Origin: Silene conica
Taxonomy: Eukaryota; Streptophyta; Magnoliopsida; Caryophyllales; Caryophyllaceae
Length of the DNA: 64,000 nt
Assembly (NCBI GenBank): GCA_029255685.2
Contig: CM055311.2
Location: 201,001-265,000, forward strand
Direction: 5' to 3'
Part shown: positions 45,884 to 58,404 of the stretch, piece by piece
How positions within the stretch are numbered: position 1 is the stretch's first letter
How the letters are laid out: each line of letters begins with the position of its first letter
Translations under genes and position numbers: made by a program
The notes under the pieces: generated by a model
What the model was told of the DNA's origin: nothing
Database searches by the model: none
The model's input: the letters and a program-made list of their open reading frames with translations, nothing else

Positions 45884-47559
45884 AGGATGAGAACCTTTGT
45901 ATCTCCAGTTCCTTGATTGATCATTTGCATTCCCTGAACTTGATTCGGGATCTTGACTTGTTCCCCCGAATCCAAACCTGGGTTTATAGTAGGGTCAGGT
46001 ATAACTCTGGCCTCTTCCCTTTGGTTTTGATTCAAAGTTACAGCTTCATTAGCTGTAACTCTGGGTTCCAAGTCATTGGTTTGAGAGTTATCTACAGTAT
46101 CATCAACTGTAGTTTCATCTCTCGCACCATTTTCTCCCAAGTTGAGTTCATCATGAATTCCTTGAGGTTCTCCTTCTTCAATTTCCATTTCAGGAGGATC
46201 TTCCCTTGATAACCTGAAATCAGGTTCGTCTAGGTTTTCCTCTATATCCTGTAATGGCTTATCGAAGGCATTATTCTCATCAAAGATAACATGAATACTT
46301 TCCTCTATGCATAAAGTACGTTTGTTAAAAACTTTGTAGGCTTTACTATGATCTGAATATCCTATAAAGATTGCTTCATCACTTCTAGGGTCGAATTTGC
46401 TTAATCTGTTTTTACCATTGTTGTGAACAAAGCATTTACTACCAAAGCATCTTAAATGAGATATGTTTGGTTTACGACCTCGAAGAAGTTCATAAGGAGT
46501 CTTTTTAAGGATAGGTCTAATCATAGCACGGTTATGAATATAGCAAGCTGTACTAATAGCCTCAGCCCAAAAGTTTCTAGGTAGGCCACTACAAAGAAGC
46601 ATTGTTCGAGCCATGTCTTCTAGGGTTCTGTTCATTCGTTCTACGACTCCATTTTGTTGTGGGGTTCTAGGGGCCGAGAAGTTATGACCAACACCATTGG
46701 TTTTACAGAATTCAATAAAGGCATGATTGTCGAACTCAGTTCCATGGTCAGTACGGATTGTTACTAGGTTTGATTTATATTTGTTTTGGACAAGTTTCAT
46801 GAGACTAACAAATTCATCGAATGTTTCGTCTTTAGAATGAAGAAAGATTGGCCAAACAAATCTAGAGTAATCATCAACTAGAACGAAGACGTACCTGGAA
46901 CCACCTCTGCTTCTTACCTTCATAGGGCCACATAGATCCATGTGTACTAGTTCAAGAGCTTGTTCTGTGCTTACCACTCTTTTTGGCTTAAAGGATGATC
47001 TGACGTGTTTACATCGTGCGCATGTGTCACACATCTTTTCTTGATCAAATTTGATCTTTGGAAGACCTTCGACCAAGTCCCATCTTTTCAGCTTACTCAG
47101 AATAGGTGAGCTAATATGACCAAATCTCTTGTGCCATAAACATGGATCATCTAACGTAACTTTCATGCATGATAGAGAATTAGTAGGTACAACATTTAAA
47201 TCAATCATATAAACATTTTTTATCCTGTGACCTTCAAGTATCACTTTACTGGTGCCTTCTAAGATTATACGACATATATCTGAATGAAAGACCACTTTAT
47301 TTCCTTTGTCACATAATTGTGATATACTGATAAGATTGTGTTTGAGACCACTTACAAGGTATACATCATTTATAGTATGAGAGGATGAGATACCTATCTT
47401 ACCAATTCCGATGATCTTTCCCTTTTTGTTATCACCGAATGTGACTTTACCTCCATCAAAAGGTTTTAGGGTTTGGAATAGGTTTACGTCGCCTGTCATA
47501 TGTCTTGAACATCCACTGTCGAGATACCATAGGTTATTTTCCTTGGCGACAAACTGCAC
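45868..47559 (-). mobile_element. element C protease and integrase region
   Basis: It begins near the protease site WYLDSGCSRHMTGD, followed by the pre-integrase zinc finger (LWHKRFGHIS, CDTCARCKH) and the integrase core (VHMDLCGPMKVRS, VDDYSRFVW, RTDHGTEFDN, TPQQNGVVERMNRTL). The GKNRLSKFDPRSDEAIFIGY segment is the Copia-type post-core. The tail contains VTANEAVTLN, related to repeats in gag. Confidence 0.92.
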
Positions 47560-47567
47560 GAATAATT

Positions 47568-49940
47568 TCAGAGACAGGATTTAGGTACCCAAGCATACTT
47601 GGGTCCTTTGTTGTTAGTAATCACAAATACATCTTCCTTTTTAACCCAGACTTGTCTTACATAGGTCTTTCTATATCGGTAGTGGTTGGGTTTTGATGTT
47701 TTTGTGTAGGTTTTAGTTTGGACTCTTGGTGACCATTTCTTGTGTGAAGTTTGAGGAGTCTGTTTGGTTCTATTTTTCTTTTCTTCATAGTCAAATGTCA
47801 TGTCATAGAACCATCTGTGGTCAATGTTTCTTTCCTCAGTTTTATCATTATCAGAGATAGAATTAGTGTCGCTTGGAATTCCTAAGGATTTAACAAACTT
47901 AACTCCGGTTTTAAAATCTTGTGCGTGTTTTACACAGTTTTCTCGGAGGTGTCCAGTATGGCCACAATAAGTGCATATTAAATACTCAGGAAGGTCGGCA
48001 TATTTTCTTCTTCTAAAGTCTCTATCTGTTGGACTTTGTTTGCACTTTGAGTGATCCCTCCTTCCATAACATTCGTGACCTAAACCCATCTTCATGTTGT
48101 TGTCAGATTGTTCAGTTAGGAAGTTTAGAACGTTAGTGCTTCCTTCCCACTTATCGTGAACTTTCCGAGCATGAAGAAGGAGTTCTTTTAAGGAGTCTAT
48201 TTCTTTCTTACATTCACTATGGTCAGTGTTGCTAGACTCTTTTAGGTTTTGAATGTCTTTATGGAAGTCAGACACAATTTTGGCATGTTCTTTCTTGATT
48301 TTAGATATACTGAATTCTAGATCCATGATTTTGCTTTCGAGAATCTCAACTTCTTCTTGATGAGTCTCATCTTCGACCATAGTCGAGGATTCTGACTTAA
48401 GCCGTTCATTAACCTTTCTTAATTCTGAAGTTATAGCTTCATTAGCTATAACTTTAGATTGAAGCTCTTTAATGTTGAGTTTTAGTTTTGAGGTTATAGC
48501 TTCATTAGCTATAACTTTAGACTCAAGAACCTTTTTCTCAGACATAACTGTTTCCAACTTAGCATTTGCTTCAATGCTTATTTTGGATTTCAGTTTCTTA
48601 GCTTTGGCTTTCAGAAGTTGATTTTCCTCAGCAATATCGAGGATCTGCTCTTTCAAGTCATCTAACTCAAGATTTTGTTCATGACATTGGTCTAGGGTTT
48701 TCTCAAAATATTTAATTAGCATAGCCTTAGATAAGTTTTTAACTTGACTTTTGAGTTGAAGGAAATTTACCTCTTCGTCGTCGTCGTCTGAGTCTGATTC
48801 TCCAAGGAGACACATATTCGATGCGTCATCTTCATCATTGTCGCTTGAGATTAGATCTAGGCTGACGTTGCTTAGGCATAGGTTTGCTACCTCTTCTTCT
48901 TCAGAGTCTTCGTCATCTTCAGATTCTAATTCTCCCCAGCATGACGCAAGCATTACTTTCTTAAATTCTGTCTTGGTCTTTTCTCTTTTTGACTTGTCTT
49001 TGATTTTGTCCCAACTTGGACAATCTTTGATCATGTGGTCTTGTTGCCCACACTTGAAACATCCTCTTTTGAAGAATGTTTGTTTGGTGTCAGTTTTCTT
49101 TTTGTCGAACGTTTTGTTGTTAGGGTTTTTGTATCTACCCTTGAAAACTGCTTTCTTAAATCGTCTAGCGAATAGAACTGTTTCATCTTCAAGTTCTTCT
49201 TCGCTTACTTCGCTTGTGGAGGCTTGTAAAGCGACTCCCTTTCCTTTGGGATCATCATCGTTTTTGTTTAGAATGATCTCGTGAGCCATTAAGGATCCAA
49301 TCAATTCTTGGTAAGTGATTTTAGATAAATCACGTGCTTCCTCTATGGCCGTGACCTTAGGTTGCCACTTTTTGGTGAGACTCCTAAGAATCTTACGAAT
49401 GATATCCTCAGAATCGATCTTTTTGCCAAGGTTCCGCAGTTCATTAATAATACAAGAAAATCGTGCAGACATGCTATCAATAGATTCATTCTTTTCCATA
49501 TTGAAAAGTTCATATCTTTGAACGAGCAAGTCTATACGATGTTTCCTGACTGCGGATGTTCCTTCATAAGCAAGTTCGAGACTATCCCATATTTCCTTAG
49601 CGGAACTACAGGATGAGAATCTATCGAATTCTGAAGTTATCATACCGTTCTGTAGGAGGCTCATAGCCTTAGAGTTTTTCTCAGCAATTTTGTAGTCACT
49701 TTCCACATAATCGCTTTCCATTTTTTCGTAGGTTGTTCCATTGGCGGCGGCGACCAAGATCTTCTTTGGTCCAGTTTGGATGATCTTCCAACATTCCCAA
49801 TCACAACCTTTGATATAATGAGTCATCATATTTTTCCATAAACTATAGTTTTTGCCATCGAAGATAGGGCACTTGAGATGCTTGGAATCCATTGATGATA
49901 GAGTATATAATATAGAATCAATAGAAGGATCAAAACTCAC
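47568..49940 (-). mobile_element. element C gag (790 codons, two zinc knuckles, coiled coil)
   Basis: A UBN2-type capsid region fills about residues 15-230 (FDGKNYSLWKNMMTHYIKG, EIWDSLELAYEGTS). A first CCHC knuckle CFKCGQQDHMIKDC follows near 295, then an acidic segment with DDDDEE and ESEDDEDSEEEE. A long coiled coil spans about 400-600, and a second knuckle CTYCGHTGHLRENC lies near 670. The size and the second knuckle fit SIRE/Maximus gag. The coiled coil contains two copies of SKVIANEAITS. Confidence 0.88.
48425..48515. repeat. paired palindromic repeats GTTATAGCTTCATTAGCTATAAC in gag of C
   Basis: A 23-bp imperfect palindrome (arms GTTATAGC and GCTATAAC) occurs at about 48430-48452 and 48493-48515, with a related GTTACAGCTTCATTAGCTGTAAC at about 46037-46059. 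Each encodes the VIANEAIT-like peptide on the minus strand. Confidence 0.85.
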
Positions 49941-49965
49941 GCGGCTAGGCGATCAAGAGCACGAG

Positions 49966-49977
49966 GCTCTGATACCA
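49966..49977 (-). other. primer-binding site of element C (tRNA-iMet type)
   Basis: The minus strand reads TGGTATCAGAGC two bases inside the right LTR, the common plant Copia primer site. Confidence 0.9.
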
Positions 49978-49979
49978 AT

Positions 49980-51454
49980 TGAAGAGTCTATTGATATGAT
50001 ATACTCAAGAAGGGGGGGGTTGAATTGAGTATGCCTTCTTTTTAAAATCTTCTTCGATGTATGCGTAGTTGTATGATGATCGTTGAGTAGAGCAATAATA
50101 AAGTAGAGACAAGATATTTTTGAAGTGGTTCAGTCTCACACTCTGAGACCTACGTCCACTATTCTCGATTAATAAAATTAGTACCAACTCTGGATTACAA
50201 TTTTATCAACCCTACTCGTGTGACTTTGATGTTAGTCACAACTCAATCTAGATACCGCTAAATATCTAGCTACGACAAATACCGTTAAATATTTGTCTTA
50301 CAACGAGTACCGCTAAATACTCAATCTATCTTACGTGAATAAGATAAAGTCTTCAATAGTTTCTTGGTGTCACAATCTTGAATGAAAAAGATCAATGCTT
50401 GAGCACTTGAATCTTGAATCGGATTTGACAATTAAAGCTCGAATATGAAGAACAAGATCGGCGGTTTTCTCTTGATTTGCGTGTATGTGTGTTGTGTATT
50501 TCGTGTCAATTAATGTATCAAAGGTAGTCTATTTATATAGAATATGTATCTAGGTATTTCAAACCCTAGATGATTTAGGAATATTACTTAAAACTAGAAT
50601 ACTAGTTTTTTAGTAATACTACCCTAAATCTAATCTTAATATATTTAGGAAAGATATAATAATATACTATAGGTATTATATAAGGAATCAATTTCCTAAT
50701 TCATATTTAGGAAAGATCTTTATATAATAAACAATTAGTATCCTTATTAAATCAACTTCCTAAATCATGTCAAAGATAATAAAATATATTACCATAATAT
50801 AATCTTAGTTTATTTAGGACATTAAATAAATACATAATATTTATTTAAGTAAGTCCCACACGATTTGGTAATGTGGCATATCACACGATTTCCAAAATCG
50901 AAACAAACTATATTTAGACTATATATTTTTGACAATTAAAATCATATAAAAATCTTTAGTTTATTTTAGTAATAAATAATTATCTCATAAGATATTTATT
51001 TATTTCTTATTTAACCAAAAGATATTTTATATAATCCTATTAAGATTAACAATTCCATATTTAAATAGAATACCATCTAAACACTAATTCACACGACACA
51101 GATAAGGAAACCAATGTTTCAACTTATCCACATATATATCGATCATTTCTTCATAATGTAGAGGTATAGCTACGAGCTATAACTTGAATCAAACTTGTAC
51201 TAAAGTTATAGTTGATAATTATAACTTTAGTTCATTATGCGCGCTTGTGATCTTCTATCAATCTTCGACTTAGTCAATTCATTGACTAATATGCTTGAAT
51301 CTTTTATACTTGATTGATTAGATCTTGTTACTAATGTTCTGTACACTTAGCACACGATTATACATACGAGTATATAATATATAAATATCTAGACTTGTCA
51401 TTATCAAAACATAAACATATATACTATATATATATTTGAATATATGGTTCAACA
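49980..51454 (-). repeat. element C, 5' LTR (1475 bp)
   Basis: Same length as the left LTR, shifted by exactly 9950 bp throughout, with no difference seen. In element orientation it drives transcription toward gag at 49940. Confidence 0.95.
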
Positions 51455-53200
51455 TCTATGAATACCCCTTCCGCTTGGGTCTGAGGTTCCCGTTTCCTGA
51501 TCTCATTGTTGATTTCTTAAAATTAACCAAACTGGCCATGTGCCAGGTTGCCCCTCATGCATGGCGTATTCTGCTTAGTATATGTGCTCTGAATCGAGAG
51601 CGTGGTTTGAACATTGGGCTGGCGGGTCTGGGCCAGTGGTTTAACCCACGTTCCTTGGGCCATTCCCAGTGTACAATTCGTGGTCATGATAACATGCCCT
51701 CTGCTATTGTCTTCCCCACTACTCCGGATTGACACGTTGCCTACTTCTCCAGACTGCATATTTTCTGAATGGCAGCAAATTGAAGGTATGATTTCTGCTC
51801 TAAGTTTGTTCCTTGGGTTTTCCTCTGATGTTGCATGTTTATACTGATAGTTGGTTTGTTTCTCCAGGGAATAGCCTGGCCAAACTCCTTGAGTCTGAGG
51901 ATCCTGTCGCTTCAAAGGCCAAGCTCCTGGACCTTCCTGCGGAGGAGAGATCTTTCTCCAAGCTGGTCCAGGATTCTGCTGTTCCGGCGGCGAAAAAGGA
52001 GGGTATGCTGTTTTTTCTATTTGGTTATCTTCTTGAGTAGGTTTGTACTCAATCTGTTCTGATTTTGCATTGTTTGCTTTTCCAGGCAAGGCCAGGGTTG
52101 ATGTGAGCAGGGTAATGCAACTGCGCAGAAAAATATTCACTCCTGGGGACACGGGGTCCTCAAAGAAAAAGAAGGTAGAGACTGTTGAGGGGAGCCCTGC
52201 TGGAGCTGGGTCCTAGGCTGCCCCGATTGAAGTTGATACTATTGATCCAGTCCAGGAATCGGTTCCTGAGACTTCCTTCGTTGATCCGTGTCCTCTTGAG
52301 ATTCCTCCTACCATTCCCACTCCTAGTTTTAAGCCTATACTGGAGCCACTGCCTCGGACGTCCTCTGGTGAGTCCTATATTCCTCCTCTGCAACTAGAGA
52401 TTCCTGGAGGCTTCGGAGGATTCAAGACCAAGCTTTGGCCTACCCTGAACTCTTTGCTGTTCCCTGCCTCTGCCTCTATTTTAAAGAAGCGTCCTTTTCA
52501 GGACCTGACCAAGCACGTTGCTGAGGTTTCCTTTGAGATAGGCTCTTTTGGTTTTTGGAGTTCTTTTTTTTTTGTATCTTACTTGATTGGTGTGTTTTAG
52601 GCTTTGGAACTGGCGTTGTGTGCCAATCAGCAGAGTGAGGCATTGCTGGCGGATTTTCAGCGTATGAAGGTGGCTCATGATGATGCTCTGGGGAGGATGC
52701 ATGAGATGGCGGTGAAGCTGAAGTCGGAGGAGATCGTGAGGGCGAATCTGAGCCAGGCTGTTGAGCGTTTTCGTCGGGAGGTAATTACGGGCCAGGAAAA
52801 GCTCAAGGCCCAGGAGGAGGCCTCTCAGAACCAGTTGGCCACAACTTAGTCTAAACTGGAGCGGGCCTTAGCCTTAGAGGCTGATCTGGTTCTGAAGGTA
52901 GAGGCTCTGGAGCACAAAAAGGCTGGTCTGCAGAGAGCTTTGATCAAGGCTGTTTCCTATACTGCTGCTGAGACCCGGATCAAGTGTGTTAAGGAGTTCC
53001 AGGAGGGTAGTCATACTACCTGGGACTTAACTGCTCTAGAGGAGGCCTTTGCTGCAGATTTCCCCGATGGCCTGAACATGGATCTGCTTTCGGATGATGA
53101 AGAAGAGGGCATGGTGGGGTCCCAAGATGTTGGAGAGGAGGTGTCCTCTGGCCCCACCAGTGCTGATGTTGCTGCTGCTGGACCTAATCCTGACGAGTAG
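51455..53200 (+). mobile_element. antisense ORF of B, part right of C
   Basis: Open plus-strand segments begin with the PF04195-like stretch (YEYPFRLGLRFPFPDLIVDF, VAPHAWRILLSI), followed by proline/serine-rich text and a coiled-coil segment at 52604-52849 (MKVAHDDALGRMHEMAVKL). The acidic end at 53080-53200 includes LLSDDEEEGMVG. The layout parallels the antisense ORF of A although the sequences differ. Fossil, interrupted. Confidence 0.6.
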
Positions 53201-53594
53201 GTCCTTTTTTAAAAATTTTATCTGTTGGGCCCTGATATGGGCGTTAATATTTTGTACTTGTGAACTTTGGGTGCCCCTGCGTGGGCTTAACTGTTGTAAC
53301 TTTTTTGCTGCTGATCCGGGTGGACCAGTAAAAACAATTCTGCTTTTGGGCTGCCTTGGGCAGCTTTTAATCGTATGATTCCCCGTTGTATGGGGCTTTG
53401 TTTTATCTGTTGCTTTTCTGCCGTTTTTTCTAGCGTTTTTCTTTTGTACATGCATGTTTCGTTTGTGTTTTGGCCATCGCTGTTTTGGTGTGCTGGCCTG
53501 GTGTTTTATATACCCATCCCTATACTGGGGTGCCAGGCTTGACTTAGGTTCTCCTGAGGTCTAAGGGAGCTGCTATGATCTGGTGGAGGCACCT
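53201..53594. other. element B spacer between antisense ORF and pol end
   Basis: T/G-rich non-coding stretch with GGGCTGCCTTGGGCAGC-type short hairpins. It corresponds to the 35645-36050 spacer in element A and may hold the 3' end of the antisense transcript. Confidence 0.45.
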
Positions 53595-54710
53595 CTAGAT
53601 GATATACTTTTTTAAGTGAAGTATATTCCATGATCTGGGTATCATTTCTCCTTCTATTGTCATTAGCCTGTAGGCCCCATTACCAACTATGCTCTCCACT
53701 TGGTATGGGCCCTCCCAGTTGTAAGTAAACTTTCCAGCTTGTCGGTTTTTGGTTTTCTGGAACACCTTTCTCAGGACCAGATCTCCTACTTGCAGGGTTT
53801 TGATCCTGACATTTTTGTTGTAGCTCCGAGCCACCATCTGTTTGTTTGAGGCCATTCTGACGTAGGCACTGGTCCTGAGTTCATCAACAGTGTCCAGGCT
53901 ACTTGTCATTTCTACTTGATTCTGGTCCTCAGTTATACTCCCTTATCTGTGGGTTGGGATTTTAACTTCAAAAGGAATTACAACTTCTGCTCCGAAGACG
54001 AGGCTGAAGGGGGTCTGACCTGTTGCTACTTTTGGAGTAGTTTTGTCAGCCCACAGGACCAGAGGAACCTCCTCTGCCCATTTCCCTCCCATTTCTTGTA
54101 GTTTCTTTTTCATATTCTCGATGATAATCTTATTACTGGACTCAGCTTGACCATTAGACTGAGGATTTCTGGGGGTAGATTTCTGGAGTGATACGTTCCA
54201 CCCGGCGCAGAAAGCCTCAGTTTTCTTTCTAATGAATTAAGAACCATTATCACATATTATTTCTGAAGGTATGCCAAATCTGGTGAATATATTATGCTTA
54301 ATAAAAGAGATGACCTGTGCCTCGGTGGTCTGGGTGAATGACTCTGCTTCGATCCATTTAGAGAAGTAGTCAGTCATGGCCAGCATGTACAGCTTGTTTC
54401 CCGGTGCTCTGGGGAGAGGTCCCACAATATCCATCCCCCACTTCATAAAAGGCCATGGGGATATGACCGGGTGCAGGGGTTCTGCTGGTTGGTGATTGAT
54501 GGGTGCGTGCGTTTGACAGGCGTCACATTTCCTTGCGTACTCCTTTGCATCTTTGCGCATTGTGGGCCAGAAGTACCCCATTCTGAGAGCTCTGTTGGAC
54601 AGGCTTCTTCCCCCTGCATGATTTCCACAGTCCCCACTGTGGAGGTCATGCAAGACTGTCTGTGCCTCGGTCTGGTCCAGGCAGCGCAGGTATGGTCCTG
54701 CCAATGATTT
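53595..54710 (-). mobile_element. element B integrase region
   Basis: It contains the HHCC motif (HSGDCGNHAGGRSLS, CDACQTH), the catalytic core start (MDIVGPLPRAPGNKLYML, DYFSKWIEAESF, IICDNGS) and a C-terminal barrel-like part (LQVGDLVLRKVF, GKFTYNWEGPYQV). Fossil with breaks. Confidence 0.85.
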
Positions 54711-55760
54711 CCGGAATAGGATACCGTCAATCAGCAGGAACCTGGAGGCCTTCATCCTGAAACTACATGCTTCCTTCTTACCGCTGGGCTGGTTATCAGA
54801 TTTCAACCAATCCAGGTACGGCTTTCGCCAATCCTGTTCTGACTCCTGGTCTGGGTGGCTGCTGTAGATAGGTTGCTCTTCCTGGTCCGAATCTGGTCCA
54901 GGAATGGCTGGTTTGAGGACATGGGTGATTGGAATACTGGCTACGTCGGCTGGTTTGAAGGTTGAGCCCAGAGTTGCCAGTGCATCTGCTTCTGTGTTAT
55001 GTTCTCTGGGTACTTGCTGGATGCATAATTCCACGAATCTGTTGATTAACTCCTTTGCTACACACAAGTAGGCCGCCATTGTGGGGTCCCTTGCTTCGTA
55101 TGCTCCATTGACATGATTCACAATTAATTGTGAATCGATGTACACATTAACGTGGTTGATTCCCATGTCCAGGGCTAGTTGCAGTCCCAGGACTAGGGCT
55201 TCATACTCAGCCACATTATTTGTGGTCTTGAACTCACATCGGACTGCTTGGGTGATTAAATCTCCTTCCGGTGATCGGAGGATCAACCCAACTCCGGACC
55301 CTCTGGCGTTTGAAGCTCCATCTACTCGTAACTCTCAGGTGCCTGGCTTGGCACCCTGGTGTAGGTGCAGGATTTCCTGCTCTGCCTGGGTCTGGAGTGC
55401 TGGGCTGAAATCGGAGACAAAGTCTGCAAGGGCTTGTGATTTTATGGCTGTGCGTGATTCAAACTGGAGATCGTATCCACTGAGGTGCACGGACCACTTA
55501 GCCATTCGTCCTGACAGTTCTGGCTTTCTCATGACCGTCTTGAGGGGGTGATTAGTAACCACTTAGATGGTATGAGATTCAAAGTATGGGCGCAGCTTAT
55601 AGGATGCTGTAACCAGTGTTAACACGAGTTTCTCAAGTGAGGTGTACCTTGCTTCTGCTGGTAGCAATGACTTGCTGACGTAGTACACCGGATGCTGAGC
55701 CCCCTCGTGCTGCCGGACCAGAACTGCGCTTACTCCTGCTTCGGTCACGGAGAGGTACAA
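54711..55760 (-). mobile_element. element B RNase H and archaeal-type second RNase H
   Basis: The first RNase H shows MYLSVTEAGVSAVLVRQH and KSLLPAEARYTSLEKL. The second shows ILRSPEGDLITQAV, NNVAEYEALVLGLQLAL, DSQLIVNHVNGAYEA and VPREHNTEADALATLG. The tandem pair places B in the Tat lineage with A. Confidence 0.87.
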
Positions 55761-56813
55761 GAGCAGTACCTCCCCCTGCTCTGGTTTGGATAACAGGGGT
55801 GGGCTGCTTAGGTACCGCTTCAGTTCCGTGAATGCCTTTTCGTGCTCTGGTGTCTAGTCATACTTCTGGCTTTTTCTGAGTATATCATAGAATAGTCTGC
55901 ACCGATCTGAGGATCTGGAGATAAACCTGCTCAGGGCTGCTACTCTTCCCGTTAGACGCTGCACATCTTTGGGCTTCTGGGGTGATTCCAGCTGCAGAAC
56001 TGCTTTGATTTGTTATGTGCTAGCTTCTATTCCCCTCTGTGTTACCATATACCCTAGAAATTTCCCACTCGAAACTCCAAAGGTACACTTAGCTGGATTT
56101 AGCTTCATCTTGTATTTCCGGAGGGTGTTGAATGTTTCCTCCAAGTGTTGTGTGTGGTCTGCCGATTGCTTGGATTTGACCACCATATCGTCTATGTAGA
56201 CTTCCATGGTTCGTCCTATCTGGTCTTTAAACATCATATTGACGAGCCGCTGATATGTAGAGCCAGCATTCTTTAGACCGAAGGGCATTACATTGCAGCA
56301 GTAAATGCCTCTTTCGGACCTGAATGTTGTCTTCTCCTGGTCTGCTGGGTCCATTTTGATCTGGTTGTACCCACTCCATGTATCTAGGAAAGTCAACATT
56401 TCATGGCCTGCAGTGGCGTCTACCATAGCATCTATATGCGGCAAGGGAAACGGGTCCTTGGGGCAGGCCTTGTTTAGGTCCGTGAAATCCACGCAGACCC
56501 TCCACTTGCCATTCTTTTTTGGTACCACCACTACATTGGATAGCCATTCTGGATACTTGACTTCCCTGATTTTCCCTGCTTCCAGAAGGTTGTCCACTTC
56601 CTGATTTATGATCTGGTGTCTTTCTGCTGCGAATTTCCTGCGTCTCTGCTGTACTGGTCTGAATCCTGGATCTATGCTGAGCTTGTGTGTTATGATCTCT
56701 GGGTCTATGCCAATCATGTCTTTGTGGGGCCAGGCGAAACAGTCCACATTCTTTCTGAGCAGCCGGAGGAGCTGCTGGCGTAGATCTCCAGAGCACTCTG
56801 AGCCTACGAACAC
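55761..56813 (-). mobile_element. element B reverse transcriptase
   Basis: Ty3 motifs are clear: GKIREVKYPEWLSNVVVVPK, WRVCVDFTDLNKACPKDPFP, HEMLTFLDTWSGYNQI, FGLKNAGSTYQRLVN and VYIDDMVVKSK with the YIDD active site. The homologous stretch of element A at 60133-60806 is very similar. Confidence 0.9.
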
Positions 56814-56997
56814 GGTCCTTTCTGGGTACTGCTCATCCAGGTGGACCTCATCGATTTCTGCCTGCTGGGGCTCGATGTACTCCTCCTGGATGTGCAGTTG
56901 CTGTAGTTGCTATGCTCTGGCAGCTGGTGGTCCTTTTGAGAGCTACTTTGTAACAATCCTTGGCCTCCTCCTGGTCTCCCCGTATCTCCTGGACTCC

Positions 56998-58401
56998 CTA
57001 CGGTGTAGGAAATTTCAGGCACTGGTGATACGTTGACGGGATTGCTCGCATTTCGTGGATCCAGGGGCTGCCAAGAATAACATTGTAAGTAGATGGATCA
57101 TCAATAACTAAGTACCTTACCTGTTTGTTCAGCCCTCCGGCGTAGGTGGGGATGGTGATTTCCCCCAGGGTATGTGCTGTTTCTCCGCCGAATCCGACCA
57201 GGGGAATAGCTTTCTTGGTCAGGTCCTCCTCGTCAAATCCCATGCTCTTTAGTGCATCCAGCATCAGGAGGTTGACGGAGCTGCCTGTGTCTACCATGAC
57301 TTTCCTGACCTCACAATTACCAATGTTCAATGTGATAATCAGGGCATCATGGTGCTGCTCTGGTACTGCCTGTGCACCTGTCTCATCAAATGTTACCGCT
57401 GGGAGGTCCTGCCTTGCTATTCTGCATGATGATTCCGGCTTGTCTCCCTTAGCTGCAGTTACACGTCTTTTGGCTGCTGAGTAGGTGAGCCCACACAGCT
57501 CTGATCCTCTAGTGGTGACATTTACAATTCTGTTGCAAGGAGGAGCTGGTGAAGGCTGCACCTGGCTGGCGGCATTGACTCTGGTGGACTTCTCTGGGAG
57601 CAGATGATCCAGGTTGCCTCGGTCATACTGGAATCGGACCTCCTTCCTGAGGTTATAGCATTCATCCGTGGTATGACCAATGTCATCATGAAATTCACAT
57701 CTTTTGCTAGCATCACGGCGGTCATTAGGTCGCTCATCTTTCTTCTTCGGCCACCTGACTCCCTTGAGATCTTTCAGGGCCTTCAATAGGCCAGCCATCC
57801 CGGTGGTAAAGCCATATTCACTAACCTTCGTAGGTGGGTCTGCATCGCTTTTACCACCAGTGCTCTCGGATACTTTGCTTACTGGCTTGCTGTAGGGCTT
57901 TGGTCTTTCACCTCTTTTCTCTACTGGCGCTTTCCTAGACACAAGTTCTGTGTCATAGGTACTTCTTCTAGAAGCAGCGTCTTCTTCCAGCCTTATGGCT
58001 GCGACTGCCTGGGCCTGTACATCAGCAAAGGCAGTGCACGGATGCATTGTTAACTGCTTGTACAGGTCTGAATCGTGATGTAACCCTCTGTGGAAGGCTT
58101 CGATGGCAGTGGGTACATCACAATGTGGAATGGCAACTTTCTCTTTGTTGAATCTGGTGAGATAATCTCGAGTTGTTTCCTCGAATCTTTGAACAATTCT
58201 GTACAGATCACTGGTCTGCTTCTCTGGTTTCATGCTGCTAGCAAACTGCTGATTAAAGGCATTAACCAGATCTGCAAAGGAGGAGATGCTGCGATTGGGC
58301 AATCCCAAAAACCAGTGCGGGGCTGCTCCGGATAGGGTTGACCCAAATCCTTTGCACATGCAGGCCTCCTTAAGTGCTCCGGTTGCGGTCACCACCATCA
58401 T
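56998..58401 (-). mobile_element. element B gag C-terminal part and protease
   Basis: The retrotransposon gag fold (CMCKGFGSTLSGAAPHWFLG, SISSFADLVNAFNQQFASS), a knuckle-like CEFHDDIGHTTDEC and the aspartic protease site MVDTGSSVNLLMLDALK are visible. The YNVILGSPWIHEM stretch ends the protease. Confidence 0.88.
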
Positions 58402-58404
58402 TTT

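Larger units (their letters stand above)
40030..51454 (-). mobile_element. LTR retrotransposon C (Copia, SIRE/Maximus-like), young and nearly whole
   Basis: An 11.4-kb element with two 1475-bp LTRs, an exact 5-bp TSD TCTAT (40025-40029 and 51455-51459), an initiator-Met primer site and a purine tract. On the minus strand are a large gag, protease-integrase, reverse transcriptase-RNase H, and an extra ORF between pol and the 3' LTR, the arrangement of SIRE/Maximus Copia elements. The LTRs look identical on reading, so insertion was very recent. It looks nearly whole, with at most about one or two breaks. Confidence 0.92.
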
